A stretch of 64,000 bases of DNA from 20CM-2-65-7 sp963830455 (GCA_963830455.1 CAWHMT010000002.1:310001-374000), one strand, 5' to 3'; positions 1-8,454 are shown, counted from the first letter of the stretch. Notes: generated from the letters alone by a model not told the origin. Numbers and translations are program-made.

Positions 1-804
1 CGCGAAGAGTGGGCGCGGCGCATCACGCGCGCCGAGCTGCTGACGGCCATGACGGAGGAAGAAATTTTCGCCGAGGCCACGGCGGTTTATGACAACTACG
101 TGGAAGCGCTCGAGACGGGGACGTTCGAGGCCCTGCAAGCCTACTCGCGGCGACTGTCGGAGCGCATCATCCCGCGAGGAGTCGAGACCGACGAAGTCGT
201 CGGCATCGTGCTGTTGCTGCGTGACGTGCTCGCCCGCTCACTGTTCAACAAGTACCAGGACAACGTCGAAAAGCTGAACCGGATTCTCGACTCCTACGAG
301 CCCGCGGCGAACCGCATCGCCAACACGGTGGCCGTCGGATTCGTGGAAGAGCGCGAGCGCATCATCCGGCAGCAACAGGAAGCGATCCGGGAGCTGTCCA
401 CGCCCGTGCTCCAGGTGCGCGAGCGGCTGCTCATTCTGCCGATCATCGGCGTGATCGATCCGCAACGTGCCCGCCAGCTCACGGAGCAGCTGCTGCGCGC
501 GATTCGCGCCAACCGCGCCAAGGTCGTCGTGATCGATGTGACCGGTGTGGCGGCCATGGACTCCGGCGTTGCGAACCACCTGGTGCAGACGGTCGAAGCG
601 TCCCGCCTGCTCGGCGCCACCGTCATCGTGACGGGTCTGTCGCCCGAAATCGCGCAGACCCTCGTGACGATCGGCGTCGATTTGAGCGAAATGGCTACGG
701 TCGGCGACCTCCAGGGAGGCATCGAAGAGGCCGAGCGCCTCTTGGCCGACCGGTCCGCGCCCACGACGCAGGTTCGCGAAATCGCACCAGAATCGCAGCG
801 CTAG
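1..804 (+). CDS. RsbR-like stressosome co-antagonist, STAS domain (5' partial)
   Basis: The frame is open from the first base of the window, so the N-terminus probably lies upstream; an internal ATG at 49 is the first visible start. From that ATG, the first ~110 residues form a helical region (motif FNKYQDNVEKLNRILDSYEP) like the RsbRD-type N-terminal domain. This is followed by a STAS domain (about 115-235) with VVVIDVTGVAAMDSGVANHL, the usual phosphorylatable loop region. RsbR proteins form the shell of the stressosome with RsbS and hold RsbT until stress triggers phosphorylation. It is followed after 24 nt by rsbS, rsbT and an rsbX-like gene, which fixes its role. Family assignment is firm; the sensed signal cannot be told. 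Confidence 0.85.
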   Translation, partial: REEWARRITRAELLTAMTEEEIFAEATAVYDNYVEALETGTFEALQAYSRRLSERIIPRGVETDEVVGIVLLLRDVLARSLFNKYQDNVEKLNRILDSYEPAANRIANTVAVGFVEERERIIRQQQEAIRELSTPVLQVRERLLILPIIGVIDPQRARQLTEQLLRAIRANRAKVVVIDVTGVAAMDSGVANHLVQTVEASRLLGATVIVTGLSPEIAQTLVTIGVDLSEMATVGDLQGGIEEAERLLADRSAPTTQVREIAPESQR

Positions 805-828
805 CCCCAACCCGCCGAGGAGGACGCA

Positions 829-1230
829 GTGGAAGTACCTATTCTCCGGCAGGGACAGTTTCTCATCGCTTCGATTCAGTCTGCCCTCACCGATGCTGAT
901 CTTTCCCACCTTCGCGAAGCGCTGATCGCCCAGGTGGGGCGCTCACGCTGCCGCGGGGTCATCGTCGACGTCACGGCGCTCGACGTCATGGACTCGTTCG
1001 CGGTCCGGACCTTGCGCGATATCGCGCACATGGCGCGCCTGCGCGGGGCCGAGACCGTGATCGTCGGCATTCAACCCGACGTAGCCTTCGCGATGGTGCA
1101 GCTCGGCCTGACGCTGAAGGGGGTCGCGACCGTGCTGGACCTCGAAGAAGGTCTCGCCTTCCTCAATCGCCGCACCGAAGAGCGCACGGCGTTCGAAACC
1201 AAACCCAAGAAGCCAAGCGGCCGTGGGTGA
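829..1230 (+). CDS. rsbS: RsbS, anti-sigma factor antagonist (STAS) of the stressosome core
   Basis: A 133-residue single STAS-domain protein, close to the usual RsbS size of ~120 plus a charged tail (RTEERTAFETKPKKP). The motif GVIVDVTALDVMDSFAVRTL contains the DSF serine that RsbT phosphorylates in known RsbS proteins, and IVGIQPDVAFAMVQLG is typical of RsbS. The start is GTG, preceded by a strong purine-rich Shine-Dalgarno sequence (gaggagga). Its 3' end overlaps rsbT by 8 nt, indicating translational coupling and a fixed RsbS:RsbT ratio. Confidence 0.9.
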   Translation: MEVPILRQGQFLIASIQSALTDADLSHLREALIAQVGRSRCRGVIVDVTALDVMDSFAVRTLRDIAHMARLRGAETVIVGIQPDVAFAMVQLGLTLKGVATVLDLEEGLAFLNRRTEERTAFETKPKKPSGRG

Positions 1231-1630
1231 AGAGCTGCGATTACCGATCGCCGCGGACGTTGATGTCGTTGAAGCGAGACAGCAAGGCCGCGCGTTAGCC
1301 GCCGTCGCAGGTTTCTCCAGCGGCGAGCAGACCGTCATTGCCGCCGCCATCTCCGAGATCGCGCGCAACATTCTGATGTACGCCAAGAAGGGCGAGATCA
1401 TCCTGAGTCTCGTCCAGAACGGCGATCGCCAGGGCGTCGTGGTCGTGGCGATCGATCAGGGCCCGGGCATTCCCGACCTCGATCGCGCGCTGCAGTACGG
1501 CTATTCGACGTCGCACGGCGTCGGCGCGGGCCTGCCGGGCGCCAAACGCCTGATGGACGAATTCGAGGTCGACTCGGTCGTGGGGCGTGGCACGACGGTC
1601 ACCATGAAGAAGTGGCGCCGCACGATTTGA
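1223..1630 (+). CDS. rsbT: RsbT, serine kinase / switch protein of the stressosome
   Basis: A 135-residue GHKL-type kinase (HATPase_c). The N box is seen in AAAISEIARNILMYAKKGE, the G1 box in DQGPGIPDLDRALQYGYST, and the G2 region in GVGAGLPGAKRLMDEFEV. In characterised systems RsbT phosphorylates RsbS and RsbR, leaves the complex and activates a downstream phosphatase or cyclase. The GTG start lies inside the end of rsbS, and the stop lies inside the following rsbX-like gene, so all three are coupled. No sigma-B or RsbU/V/W gene is visible downstream, so the output is unknown. Confidence 0.9.
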   Translation: MGEELRLPIAADVDVVEARQQGRALAAVAGFSSGEQTVIAAAISEIARNILMYAKKGEIILSLVQNGDRQGVVVVAIDQGPGIPDLDRALQYGYSTSHGVGAGLPGAKRLMDEFEVDSVVGRGTTVTMKKWRRTI

Positions 1631-2217
1631 AGATCGACACCGCGTTCACGACCGTGCCCCTGCCGGGGCAAAAAGAGTCGGGCGACCTCTGCCTGATCAA
1701 GCGCGTCGGCGTCGGCACCCTCGTCGCCGTCGTGGACGGACTGGGCCACGGCAAGGAGGCCGCAGCGGCGGCCCATGCCGCCGTCGGTGCCCTCGAGCGC
1801 TATGCGCGCGAGCCACTTGCGGATCTCGTGCGCCGCTGTCACGAGGCGCTCGTGGGATTGCGCGGCGTCGTGCTCGGCCTGGGCTACTTCGACCCGCAGG
1901 CCGCGACGCTGACGTGGCTCGGGGTCGGCAATGTCGGCGGAGTCCTGCTGCGCGCCGATGCCGGCAGCCGGCCCGCGCGCGTCACGCTCGTCGCGAGCGC
2001 CGGGTTCATCGGTGCCGAGCAGGCACACCCGATGACGCGCTCCGTCCCGCTCGCGCTCGGCGACACCGTGATCCTGTATTCCGACGGCATCAGGGACGGG
2101 TTCGCCGACTCGGTGGTGCTCACCCAATCTCCCCAGGAAATCGCGGACCTCGTCATCACCCGCCACAGCAAAGGCAACGATGACGCGCTCGTCCTGGTAG
2201 CCCGTTACGCCCGCTAA
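1612..2217 (+). CDS. rsbX: RsbX-like PP2C/SpoIIE-type serine phosphatase
   Basis: A 201-residue SpoIIE/PP2C-fold phosphatase. VAVVDGLGHGKEAAAAAHAA has the metal-binding DGLGHG motif, GVGNVGGVLLR is the central strand, and DTVILYSDGIRDGF carries the second metal-binding aspartate. Single-domain proteins of this size downstream of RsbR-S-T are RsbX type: they dephosphorylate RsbS and RsbR and reset the stressosome. The GTG start is inside the last codons of rsbT. The longer RsbU type would have an extra N-terminal RsbT-binding domain, which is absent here. Confidence 0.82.
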   Translation: MAPHDLKIDTAFTTVPLPGQKESGDLCLIKRVGVGTLVAVVDGLGHGKEAAAAAHAAVGALERYAREPLADLVRRCHEALVGLRGVVLGLGYFDPQAATLTWLGVGNVGGVLLRADAGSRPARVTLVASAGFIGAEQAHPMTRSVPLALGDTVILYSDGIRDGFADSVVLTQSPQEIADLVITRHSKGNDDALVLVARYAR

Positions 2218-2281
2218 TCCTCCGGACATAACGCCAACTCCCGCACCGGGAGCGCTGACGGTTGGACCGCTCCGCTCGACG

Positions 2282-3565
2282 GTGCTGCGCCTCGCCGCGC
2301 CTGCCGTCGCCATGATGGCGTGCCACTTCTCATTCAATCTGATCGACACGCTGTGGGTCGGACGCCTGATTGGACCGGCGGCGCTCGCCGCCGTGTCTAC
2401 GGCGGGATTCTACGTGTGGGTCGCGCTCAGCCTCGGCGAGATGGTGGAGATCGGCCTGATCGCCGTTGCCGCGCGGCGCCACGGCGAAGGCGATCGTGAG
2501 CGAGCGGCACGGGCGGCCGGCGCGGCGGTCATGTACGCGCTCGTGGCCGGTCTGGTCGTGAGCATCGTGGGACTGCTCGTCGCCGGCACGATGTTCCGCG
2601 TCATGACCGTGCCTCCGCACGTGGCGGAGCTCGGGCAGGCGTATCTCTCCACCTGGCTGCTGGGATGCCCGCTCGTGTTCGGCTTCTTCGCGATCGAAGC
2701 CACATTCCGCGCCGCGGGGGACACGCGGACACCGTTCCTGATGCTCGCCGGATCGGTGGGCGTGTCGATCGTGCTGGACCCGCTGCTGATCATCGGGATC
2801 GGGCCGTTCCCGCGGCTCGGCGTGGAAGGCGCTGCGCTCGCATCAGTGATGGTGCGTGGCGGCGGATTCCTGCTCGGGTTGGTCATCGCCCTGCGGCGCG
2901 GCCTGGTGCGGATCCGCACGCCGGACTGGGGCTCGATCCCGACGATCATCCGCGTGGGCGCCCCGCTGTCGCTGTCGGGCGTGCTGCTGTCGGTCATCTA
3001 TATGTGGCTGACTCGATTCACCTCGCGGTTCGGCACGCCTGCCCTCGCAGCCCTCGGTATTGGGCATAAGATGGAAGGACTGGGCTTTCTGGCGATCAGT
3101 GGATTCTCGCTCGCGGCGAGCGCCCTCGTCGGTCAGAACCTCGGCGCGGGTCAGGAGGGCAGGGCGCGGGAAGCGGTGCGCTTGACCATTTCCTATTGTC
3201 TGGTGGTGACCGTCACGACCGCGATCGCATTCCTGCTGATTCCGGGCCAGCTCGTGGCGCTGTTTACGGGAGATGCGGACGTCATCAAGGATGGGGTGTT
3301 GTACCTACGGGTGATTGCGTTCGCGCAAATCGGGCAGAGTTTCGAGCTCATTCTCGAGGGCGCGCTGGCGGGCGCCGGCTATACGTTCTGGCCGCAGATC
3401 GCGAGCACCACGCTCACGGGCCTGCGTATCCCGCTCGCCGCCTGGTGGTCGAGGTCCTTCGGGTTGCTGGGCATCTGGGTCGCCTTGAGCGCCACGGCGA
3501 TTGCCCGAGGAGTGGCCATGATCCTGTTCTGGAGGAGCGGTCGCTGGCGCACGGCCAAGGTCTGA
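2282..3565 (+). CDS. MATE-family cation/multidrug antiporter
   Basis: A 427-residue integral membrane protein with about 12 hydrophobic segments, the normal MATE length. N-terminal LAAPAVAMMACHFSFNLIDTLWVGRLIG matches the family's first two helices, and the two-fold repeat is visible (second half begins near GAPLSLSGVLLSVIYMWL). It exports cationic or aromatic compounds in exchange for Na+ or H+. The GTG start is the first visible one; a CTG at 2255 is also in frame and would add nine residues. Its stop overlaps the next start in a TGATG junction. The substrate cannot be read from sequence. Confidence 0.85.
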   Translation: MLRLAAPAVAMMACHFSFNLIDTLWVGRLIGPAALAAVSTAGFYVWVALSLGEMVEIGLIAVAARRHGEGDRERAARAAGAAVMYALVAGLVVSIVGLLVAGTMFRVMTVPPHVAELGQAYLSTWLLGCPLVFGFFAIEATFRAAGDTRTPFLMLAGSVGVSIVLDPLLIIGIGPFPRLGVEGAALASVMVRGGGFLLGLVIALRRGLVRIRTPDWGSIPTIIRVGAPLSLSGVLLSVIYMWLTRFTSRFGTPALAALGIGHKMEGLGFLAISGFSLAASALVGQNLGAGQEGRAREAVRLTISYCLVVTVTTAIAFLLIPGQLVALFTGDADVIKDGVLYLRVIAFAQIGQSFELILEGALAGAGYTFWPQIASTTLTGLRIPLAAWWSRSFGLLGIWVALSATAIARGVAMILFWRSGRWRTAKV

Positions 3566-4302
3566 TGATCGTCACCCTGCTGACCGATTTCGGCACCGGC
3601 GACAGCTACGTTGCCGAAATGAAGGCCGTGCTCCTCTCACAAGCGCCCGGCGTGGTGTTGGTCGACATCAGCCACCAGGTGGCGCCCGGGGACATTCGCG
3701 CCGGCCAATACCTGCTCGGCCGCGCCTGGAAGCACTTCCCTGAGGGCACAGTGCACCTCGCGATTGTGGATCCTGGTGTTGGGACGGCACGGCGCGCCAT
3801 CGCCGCCGAGCGGGACGGCCATCGCTTCGTGGCGCCGGACAATGGGTTGTTGTCGTTCCTGCTGCCGGACGGCGGCTTTGTGTCGCTGGCGGTCCCCGAC
3901 TCAGCGGCCGCGACGTTTCACGGGCGTGACGTATTCGCGCCGGCAGCCGCGAGGCTTGCGAGCGGTGCCGCGCTCGGCGATCTCGGTGAATCGATCACCG
4001 ATCCCTGTTTCGCGCCGCTGCCGAGCCCGCGCCATGATCATCTCGCGGTCATCGGCGAAGTCGTCTACGTGGATCGATTCGGAACGTTGGTTTCGAACAT
4101 CCCCGGTGACGCCATGCAACCGGGCGCACGCATCCGCGTGGAGGGGTCCGACGCCGGGTCGCTCCGCCGGACATTTCGCGATGTCGCGCGCGGCACCCTC
4201 GTCGCGTTCGTGGGATCCGGTGCCACCGTGGAGATCGCCGTGCGGGACGGCAGTGCGGCGCGGATGCTGGGCGTAGGGGTGGGCGCGGAGGTCCGAGCGT
4301 AA
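3565..4302 (+). CDS. SAM hydroxide adenosyltransferase (DUF62 / chlorinase-fluorinase fold)
   Basis: A 245-residue protein beginning MIVTLLTDFGTGDSYVAEMK, the signature start of the DUF62 family. IVDPGVGTARRAIA and FVAPDNGLLSFLL are the conserved SAM-site motifs, and VVYVDRFGTLVSNI begins the C-terminal barrel. The family includes fluorinases and chlorinases, but most genomic members hydrolyse S-adenosylmethionine to adenosine and methionine. I see no halogenase-specific long loop. The ATG overlaps the MATE stop (TGATG). A co-operon role with the exporter is possible but unproven. Confidence 0.88.
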   Translation: MIVTLLTDFGTGDSYVAEMKAVLLSQAPGVVLVDISHQVAPGDIRAGQYLLGRAWKHFPEGTVHLAIVDPGVGTARRAIAAERDGHRFVAPDNGLLSFLLPDGGFVSLAVPDSAAATFHGRDVFAPAAARLASGAALGDLGESITDPCFAPLPSPRHDHLAVIGEVVYVDRFGTLVSNIPGDAMQPGARIRVEGSDAGSLRRTFRDVARGTLVAFVGSGATVEIAVRDGSAARMLGVGVGAEVRA

Positions 4303-4320
4303 ACGCCCGGGGCAGTAAAA

Positions 4321-4355
4321 GCAGTAGGGGCGCAGCATCGCTGCGCCCCTACTGC
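4321..4355. terminator. Perfect palindromic hairpin, probable bidirectional terminator
   Basis: A 16-bp perfect inverted repeat (left arm 4321-4336, right arm 4340-4355) with a 3-nt loop sits between the convergent SAM-hydrolase and anti-sigma genes. A short A-rich stretch precedes it (taaaa), giving a short U-tract for the minus-strand transcript. The core ggggcgcagc...gctgcgcccc resembles the palindrome near 20268-20291, so it may be a dispersed element used as a terminator. Confidence 0.7.
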
Positions 4356-4356
4356 T

Positions 4357-4599
4357 TCACACCTTCCAGGAATCCGATGGCATCGGCACCTTCACCTGCG
4401 CCATCACGCGATCGGCAAAGCCGGCGGTCGGCGCGAAGTGCGGGAGCTGCACCAGCTCGAGAATGACTTTGCGCTCTCGGTCGGCCTCGACGCGGCAGAG
4501 CGAGCAATCGGCCAGGTGCAACGCCCGGGCGGCAGGCAGCAGCCCCTGCGCCCAGAGCTCGATTTCATCGGTTGTGAGATGCATGGTGAGATCAGTCAT
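4357..4599 (-). CDS. Small zinc-finger anti-sigma factor
   Basis: An 80-residue protein containing the HxxxCxxC zinc-binding signature (HLADCSLCRVEADRE, about residues 28-42) of zf-HC2/ZAS anti-sigma domains. It has no transmembrane segment, so it would act in the cytoplasm. It lies 33 nt downstream of the ECF sigma gene on the same strand, the standard arrangement for a cognate anti-sigma factor. The region after the finger is helical and short. The signal sensed is unknown. Confidence 0.72.
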   Translation of the reverse strand: MTDLTMHLTTDEIELWAQGLLPAARALHLADCSLCRVEADRERKVILELVQLPHFAPTAGFADRVMAQVKVPMPSDSWKV

Positions 4600-4632
4600 T
4601 GGGTGCCCTACGGCCGAGGTTTGGGACCGGTT

Positions 4633-5217
4633 TCAGTCCCGGCGGTCTTCCAGATAACCACGCAATTCATTACGGGCCCGATGGATATAGGTTTTGACCG
4701 TGCCCAGGGGCAGGTCCAAAGTTTCGGCGATTTCCTCGTAGGAATACCCCTCGACATGCCGTAGCAGAATGCACGACCGGTACTCCGGCCGCAGCCGGGC
4801 AATTGCCCGTTCGATGGCCGTCCCCAGCTCCCGGCTCTCGACCTCGTCCAGCGGGCTCTCCGCCCGGTCGCCCACTTGCAGCGATGTCGCGCGCATCTGC
4901 TCGGGCGTCTCGGCGTTGGGCGCGCCGTCGAGCGACAGCGTATCGATGTTCTTGCGCCGCAGGTGATCGATCGCCGCGTTGTTCGCGATCTTGAAAATCC
5001 ACGACGAAAACTTGAATTCGGGGCGATACGATTTGATGCCGTTCAGCACCTTGATGAATGTTTCCTGCGCGAGATCTTCGGCGAGCGCGCGGTCGCGCAC
5101 CATCCGATACAGGAGCGAAAACACGGGGCGCTCGTAGCGGCGCACCAGCTCGCGAAACGCGGCGTCGTGACCCTGCTTTGCCCAGGCGACCACCTGCTGG
5201 TCGCTGGCGGCGCTCAA
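4633..5217 (-). CDS. ECF (sigma-70 family) RNA polymerase sigma factor
   Basis: Region 2 is seen as YERPVFSLLYRMVRDRALAED and LAQETFIKVLNGIKSY; region 4 as LRPEYRSCILLRHVEGYSYEEI followed by a helix-turn-helix (LPLGTVKTYIHRARNELRG). I chose the TTG at 5217 (MSAASDQQVVAWAKQG) because it gives the usual short N-terminus and avoids overlap with ubiE. A GTG at 5286 would add 23 residues and run 44 nt into the divergent ubiE gene. It is followed by a zinc-finger anti-sigma gene, so this pair forms a regulatory switch. Confidence 0.88.
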   Translation of the reverse strand: MSAASDQQVVAWAKQGHDAAFRELVRRYERPVFSLLYRMVRDRALAEDLAQETFIKVLNGIKSYRPEFKFSSWIFKIANNAAIDHLRRKNIDTLSLDGAPNAETPEQMRATSLQVGDRAESPLDEVESRELGTAIERAIARLRPEYRSCILLRHVEGYSYEEIAETLDLPLGTVKTYIHRARNELRGYLEDRRD

Positions 5218-5242
5218 GTGGTCCGGCCTATCTTTCGCGCCT

Positions 5243-5938
5243 ATGGCGTCCCCCCGGCCTTCCGCGTACGTGCGAGACCTGTTCACAGCGATCGCACCGC
5301 GCTACGACTTCCTGAATCATGTGCTGAGCCTCAACGTCGACCGCTCCTGGCGACGGACTGCCGTGCAGCGGCTCGGCTGGGAGGCGAAGCCGGACGGCAC
5401 GTATCTCGACCTGTGCGCCGGCACACTCGATCTCGCCGCCGAGCTGGCCCGCCGCGACGGTTTCCGCGGCCGCGTGATCGGCGCCGATTTCGCCGTTCCC
5501 ATGCTGACGCGAGGGCGAGACAAAGCTCCACGCACCCTGCCCGTCGCCGCCGATGCTCTGGCGCTGCCTTTTCCCGCGGCGCGGTTCGACGGTGCGCTGG
5601 TGGGATTCGGCGTACGCAATCTAGCCGATCTGGACACCGGCCTGCGCGAAACGGCTCGCGTGCTGAAACCGGGCGCGCGCTTCGTGGTCCTCGAACTCAC
5701 CACGCCCCGGTTCGCGCCACTGCGCGCTGTGTACCTGCTCTACTTCCGGAACATTCTGCCCGCCATCGGCCGGCTGGTGTCGAAACATAGGGATGCCTAT
5801 ACCTACCTGCCAGAGTCGGTGCTCGCGTTTCCAGAGCCGGAAGCGCTGTCGCAGCGGTTGCTCGCCGCGGGATTCGCGCGCGTGGGATTCGAGCGCCTGA
5901 CCGGCGGGATCTGCGCCATTCACTATGCCACTCGATAA
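5243..5938 (+). CDS. ubiE: UbiE/MenG demethylmenaquinone C-methyltransferase
   Basis: A 231-residue class I SAM-dependent methyltransferase. The N-terminus (AYVRDLFTAIAPRYDFLNHV) and YLDLCAGTLDLAAELARR (SAM motif I) are typical of UbiE/MenG. The C-terminal GGICAIHYATR closely matches the family ending (GGI.AIH.G). It methylates the quinone ring in the last step of menaquinone or ubiquinone synthesis. Its 3' end overlaps ubiD by 14 nt, and ubiA follows, so this is a quinone operon. Menaquinone is the more likely product given the cluster type. Confidence 0.9.
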   Translation: MASPRPSAYVRDLFTAIAPRYDFLNHVLSLNVDRSWRRTAVQRLGWEAKPDGTYLDLCAGTLDLAAELARRDGFRGRVIGADFAVPMLTRGRDKAPRTLPVAADALALPFPAARFDGALVGFGVRNLADLDTGLRETARVLKPGARFVVLELTTPRFAPLRAVYLLYFRNILPAIGRLVSKHRDAYTYLPESVLAFPEPEALSQRLLAAGFARVGFERLTGGICAIHYATR

Positions 5939-7415
5939 TCTGCGCGCGTTCGTCGACGCCATCGACCAGGCGGGCGACCTCACGCGCGTTACGCAGCCGG
6001 TCTCCATCGACAAGGAAATCACGGAAATCGCCGACCGTTGCATGAAGTCCGCGGGCGGCGGGCCGGCGCTGTTGTTCGCCAAGCCCACGCTGCGCGGCGG
6101 CGTGACCTCGCGGTATCCGGTCGCGGTGAATCTGTTCGGCTCGGAGCGACGCATGGCGCTCGCGCTGGGCGTCGACTGCCTCGACGATATCGCCGCGCGG
6201 ATCAGCGAGCTGGTGGCGCTGAAAGTGCCGGAAGGATTGCTCGGCAAGCTCGCGATGCTGCCGCGGCTCGCCGAAGTCGCCAAGTTCCCGCCAAAAACCG
6301 TTGGTCGTCCCGCGTGCCAGGATACGGTCGTCAAGGATGCGGAGGTGGACCTCACCCAGTTGCCGGCGCCGATCTGCTGGCCCGAAGACGGCGGGCCATA
6401 CATCACGCTCGGTGGTGTCATTACGCGCGATCCGGCGTCCGGTGTCCGCAACGTCGGGATGTACCGGGTGCAGGTGCTCGGCAAGAACACCCTCGCCATG
6501 CACTGGCAGCGCCACAAGGTGGGCGCGGCGCACTGGCGGGTGATGGCCGAGCGGGGCGAGACGATGCCCGTCGCGATCGCGCTGGGCGGCGATCCAGCGA
6601 GCATGTACGCCGCGTCGGCGCCGCTGCCGCCGACGATCGACGAGTTCCTGTTCGCGGGCTTCCTGCGCGGCGAGGCGGTGCGGCTCTCCAAAGCGGTCAC
6701 GTCGGACCTCGAGGTGCCGGCCGAGGCGGAATTCGTGATTGAGGGATACATCGACCCGCGCGACGAGCTGGTGCTCGAAGGCCCGTTCGGCGATCACACG
6801 GGGTTCTACTCGCTCGCCGACTACTATCCCAGGGTCCACGTCACCGCGGTGACATTCCGGGACACGCCGATCTGGCCGCACACGATCGTCGGGCGCCCGC
6901 CGATGGAGGACTACTATCTCGGCCATGCGACCGAGCGGATCTTCTTACCGCTGCTCCGGCTCACGATTCCGGAAATCGTCGATCTGCATATGCCGGCCGA
7001 GGGAATTTTTCACAATCTCGTGTTCGTGAGCATCGATAAGCAGTATCCGGGGCAGGCGTACAAGGTGATGAATGGTTTGTGGGGGCAGGGACTGATGTCG
7101 CTGGCCAAGGTGATCGTCGTGGTGGAAAAGGACGTCAATGTGCGCGATCCCAAGGAAGCCTGGTGGGTCGCGCTGAACCACATCGATCCGGAACGGGACG
7201 TGCGCTTCACGATGGGCCCGATCGACGTGCTCGATCACTCGAGCCGCGGGTTCACCTATGGATCGAAGATGGGCATCGATGCGACGCGGAAGTGGAAAGA
7301 GGAAGGCTTCACGCGGGAGTGGCCGAACAAGATCGTCATGGATCCGGCGACGAAGCAAAGGGTCGATGCCATGTGGAAGGATCTGGGAATTGACCTCGAC
7401 GGTAAGGGACGGTAA
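5925..7415 (+). CDS. ubiD: UbiD-family prenylated-FMN-dependent decarboxylase
   Basis: A 496-residue UbiD-like protein. GPALLFAKP, the central LPAPICWPEDGGPYITLG, and EGPFGDHTGFYSLADYYP are hallmark segments around the prFMN and substrate sites. It would decarboxylate an aromatic acid precursor of the quinone using the cofactor made by UbiX (10676-11275). Together with a UbiA-like prenyltransferase and UbiE, it resembles the MqnL/MqnP/MqnM set of the futalosine menaquinone route; that is inference. Its last four residues (GKGR) and stop codon are encoded by a 10-nt direct repeat. Confidence 0.88.
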   Translation: MPLDNLRAFVDAIDQAGDLTRVTQPVSIDKEITEIADRCMKSAGGGPALLFAKPTLRGGVTSRYPVAVNLFGSERRMALALGVDCLDDIAARISELVALKVPEGLLGKLAMLPRLAEVAKFPPKTVGRPACQDTVVKDAEVDLTQLPAPICWPEDGGPYITLGGVITRDPASGVRNVGMYRVQVLGKNTLAMHWQRHKVGAAHWRVMAERGETMPVAIALGGDPASMYAASAPLPPTIDEFLFAGFLRGEAVRLSKAVTSDLEVPAEAEFVIEGYIDPRDELVLEGPFGDHTGFYSLADYYPRVHVTAVTFRDTPIWPHTIVGRPPMEDYYLGHATERIFLPLLRLTIPEIVDLHMPAEGIFHNLVFVSIDKQYPGQAYKVMNGLWGQGLMSLAKVIVVVEKDVNVRDPKEAWWVALNHIDPERDVRFTMGPIDVLDHSSRGFTYGSKMGIDATRKWKEEGFTREWPNKIVMDPATKQRVDAMWKDLGIDLDGKGR

Positions 7416-7427
7416 GGGACGGTATGG
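7401..7427 (+). repeat. Tandem 10-mer repeat across the ubiD stop
   Basis: The unit ggtaagggac occurs twice in perfect tandem (7401-7420) followed by a partial copy (ggtatggg). It encodes the UbiD C-terminus and stop and ends at the ubiA ATG. No reverse-complement arm is present. Confidence 0.8.
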
Positions 7428-8314
7428 GTCGAGAAGGTCAGACATTCGGCGGGGAATCGCTGCTCATCCGCTACGTGAATTTTGTAAAGCTCCCGCACAC
7501 GGTGTTCGCGCTGCCATTTGCGCTGCTCGGCGTGATCGTGGCGTCGTACCGGCAGCCGGTCACCTGGCGCGTCGTGCTGCTCGTGGTGATTGCGTTCACC
7601 GCGGCCCGGTTCGTCGCGATGGGATTCAATCGGATCGCCGACCGCCGCATCGATGCCCGCAATCCCCGGACTCAAGGGCGCGAGCTGCCCTCCGGTCGCC
7701 TCACCGTGAACCAGGCGTGGGGCGCCGTGATCGCAGCGATGGTGCTGTTCCTGTATGCGTCGTGGGCGCTGAATCCGCTGTGCGCGGCGCTCGCGCCCTT
7801 CGCGCTGATCTGGATCGGGACCTACAGCTACACCAAGCGCTTCACCGACTGGACCCACCTGTGGCTCGGCGGTTCGCTCGCGATCGCGCCGGTGGGGGGG
7901 TACGTCGCGATCAGCGGCGCGTGGAGCGAGCCGTGGTGGCTGCTGCTCGTCATTGCGCTTGCGGTCACCTGCTGGGTCGCGGGGTTCGACATCTTCTACG
8001 CGCTGCCGGACGAAGCCTTTGATCGTGCCGAGCGGCTGCGGTCGTTCGTGGTGCGGTGCGGGCAGGCGCGCGCGATCCTGCTCGCGAAGCTGCTGCATGG
8101 GCTCGCCATCGTGGCGCTGATCGCGTTCGGGTACGGAGCAGGGCTGGGCTGGCCCTATTTCGCTGGTGTCGCAGTCGGTGCGGGGATCATCGCGTGGGAG
8201 CACCAGCTCGTTCAGCCTGGCGACCTCTCGCGTCTTAATGCGGCGTTCTTCACCGCGAACGGGATCGTCAGTATTGTCGTGTTTATGGGAGCGTTGGTGG
8301 ATCGGATAGTATGA
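7424..8314 (+). CDS. ubiA: UbiA-family aromatic prenyltransferase (MqnP-like)
   Basis: A 296-residue, roughly nine-helix membrane protein. The first Asp-rich motif is NRIADRRIDARNPRT; the second, DIFYALPDEAFDR, sits where Mg-diphosphate is bound. The protein transfers a polyprenyl chain to an aromatic acid in the membrane. It follows ubiD by 8 nt in the same operon. The pairing with UbiD and UbiX fits menaquinone synthesis by the futalosine route, where MqnP prenylates before MqnL decarboxylates; ubiquinone synthesis is less likely but not excluded. Confidence 0.87.
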   Translation: MGREGQTFGGESLLIRYVNFVKLPHTVFALPFALLGVIVASYRQPVTWRVVLLVVIAFTAARFVAMGFNRIADRRIDARNPRTQGRELPSGRLTVNQAWGAVIAAMVLFLYASWALNPLCAALAPFALIWIGTYSYTKRFTDWTHLWLGGSLAIAPVGGYVAISGAWSEPWWLLLVIALAVTCWVAGFDIFYALPDEAFDRAERLRSFVVRCGQARAILLAKLLHGLAIVALIAFGYGAGLGWPYFAGVAVGAGIIAWEHQLVQPGDLSRLNAAFFTANGIVSIVVFMGALVDRIV

Positions 8315-8318
8315 CCAA

Positions 8319-8405
8319 ACGGCGTGAAAAGGCGTTTAAAGGCGTGAAACGGCGTGAGAACACGCAGTCCTCACGCCGTTCCACGCCTCTACACGCCGTT
8401 CCCTT
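8319..8405. repeat. Inverted array of short repeats, word ggcgtgaaa (array A)
   Basis: The left half (8319-8360) has four to five copies of ggcgtga/ggcgttt words; the right half (8370-8399) has three reverse-complement copies (tcacgccgtt, ccacgcctct, acacgccgtt). The halves can pair as an imperfect long hairpin. It lies between convergent ubiA and the prolyl oligopeptidase gene, where a bidirectional terminator would be expected. Confidence 0.82.
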
Positions 8406-8454
8406 CAAGCATCCGAAACGCTCTCCCACACCGAATCGTCGGGGCCGCTAGTCG

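Noticed and set aside
3565..4302. Fluorinase or chlorinase
   Set aside because: The protein has the family fold, but nothing visible separates it from the common SAM hydrolases, and no halometabolite genes are nearby.
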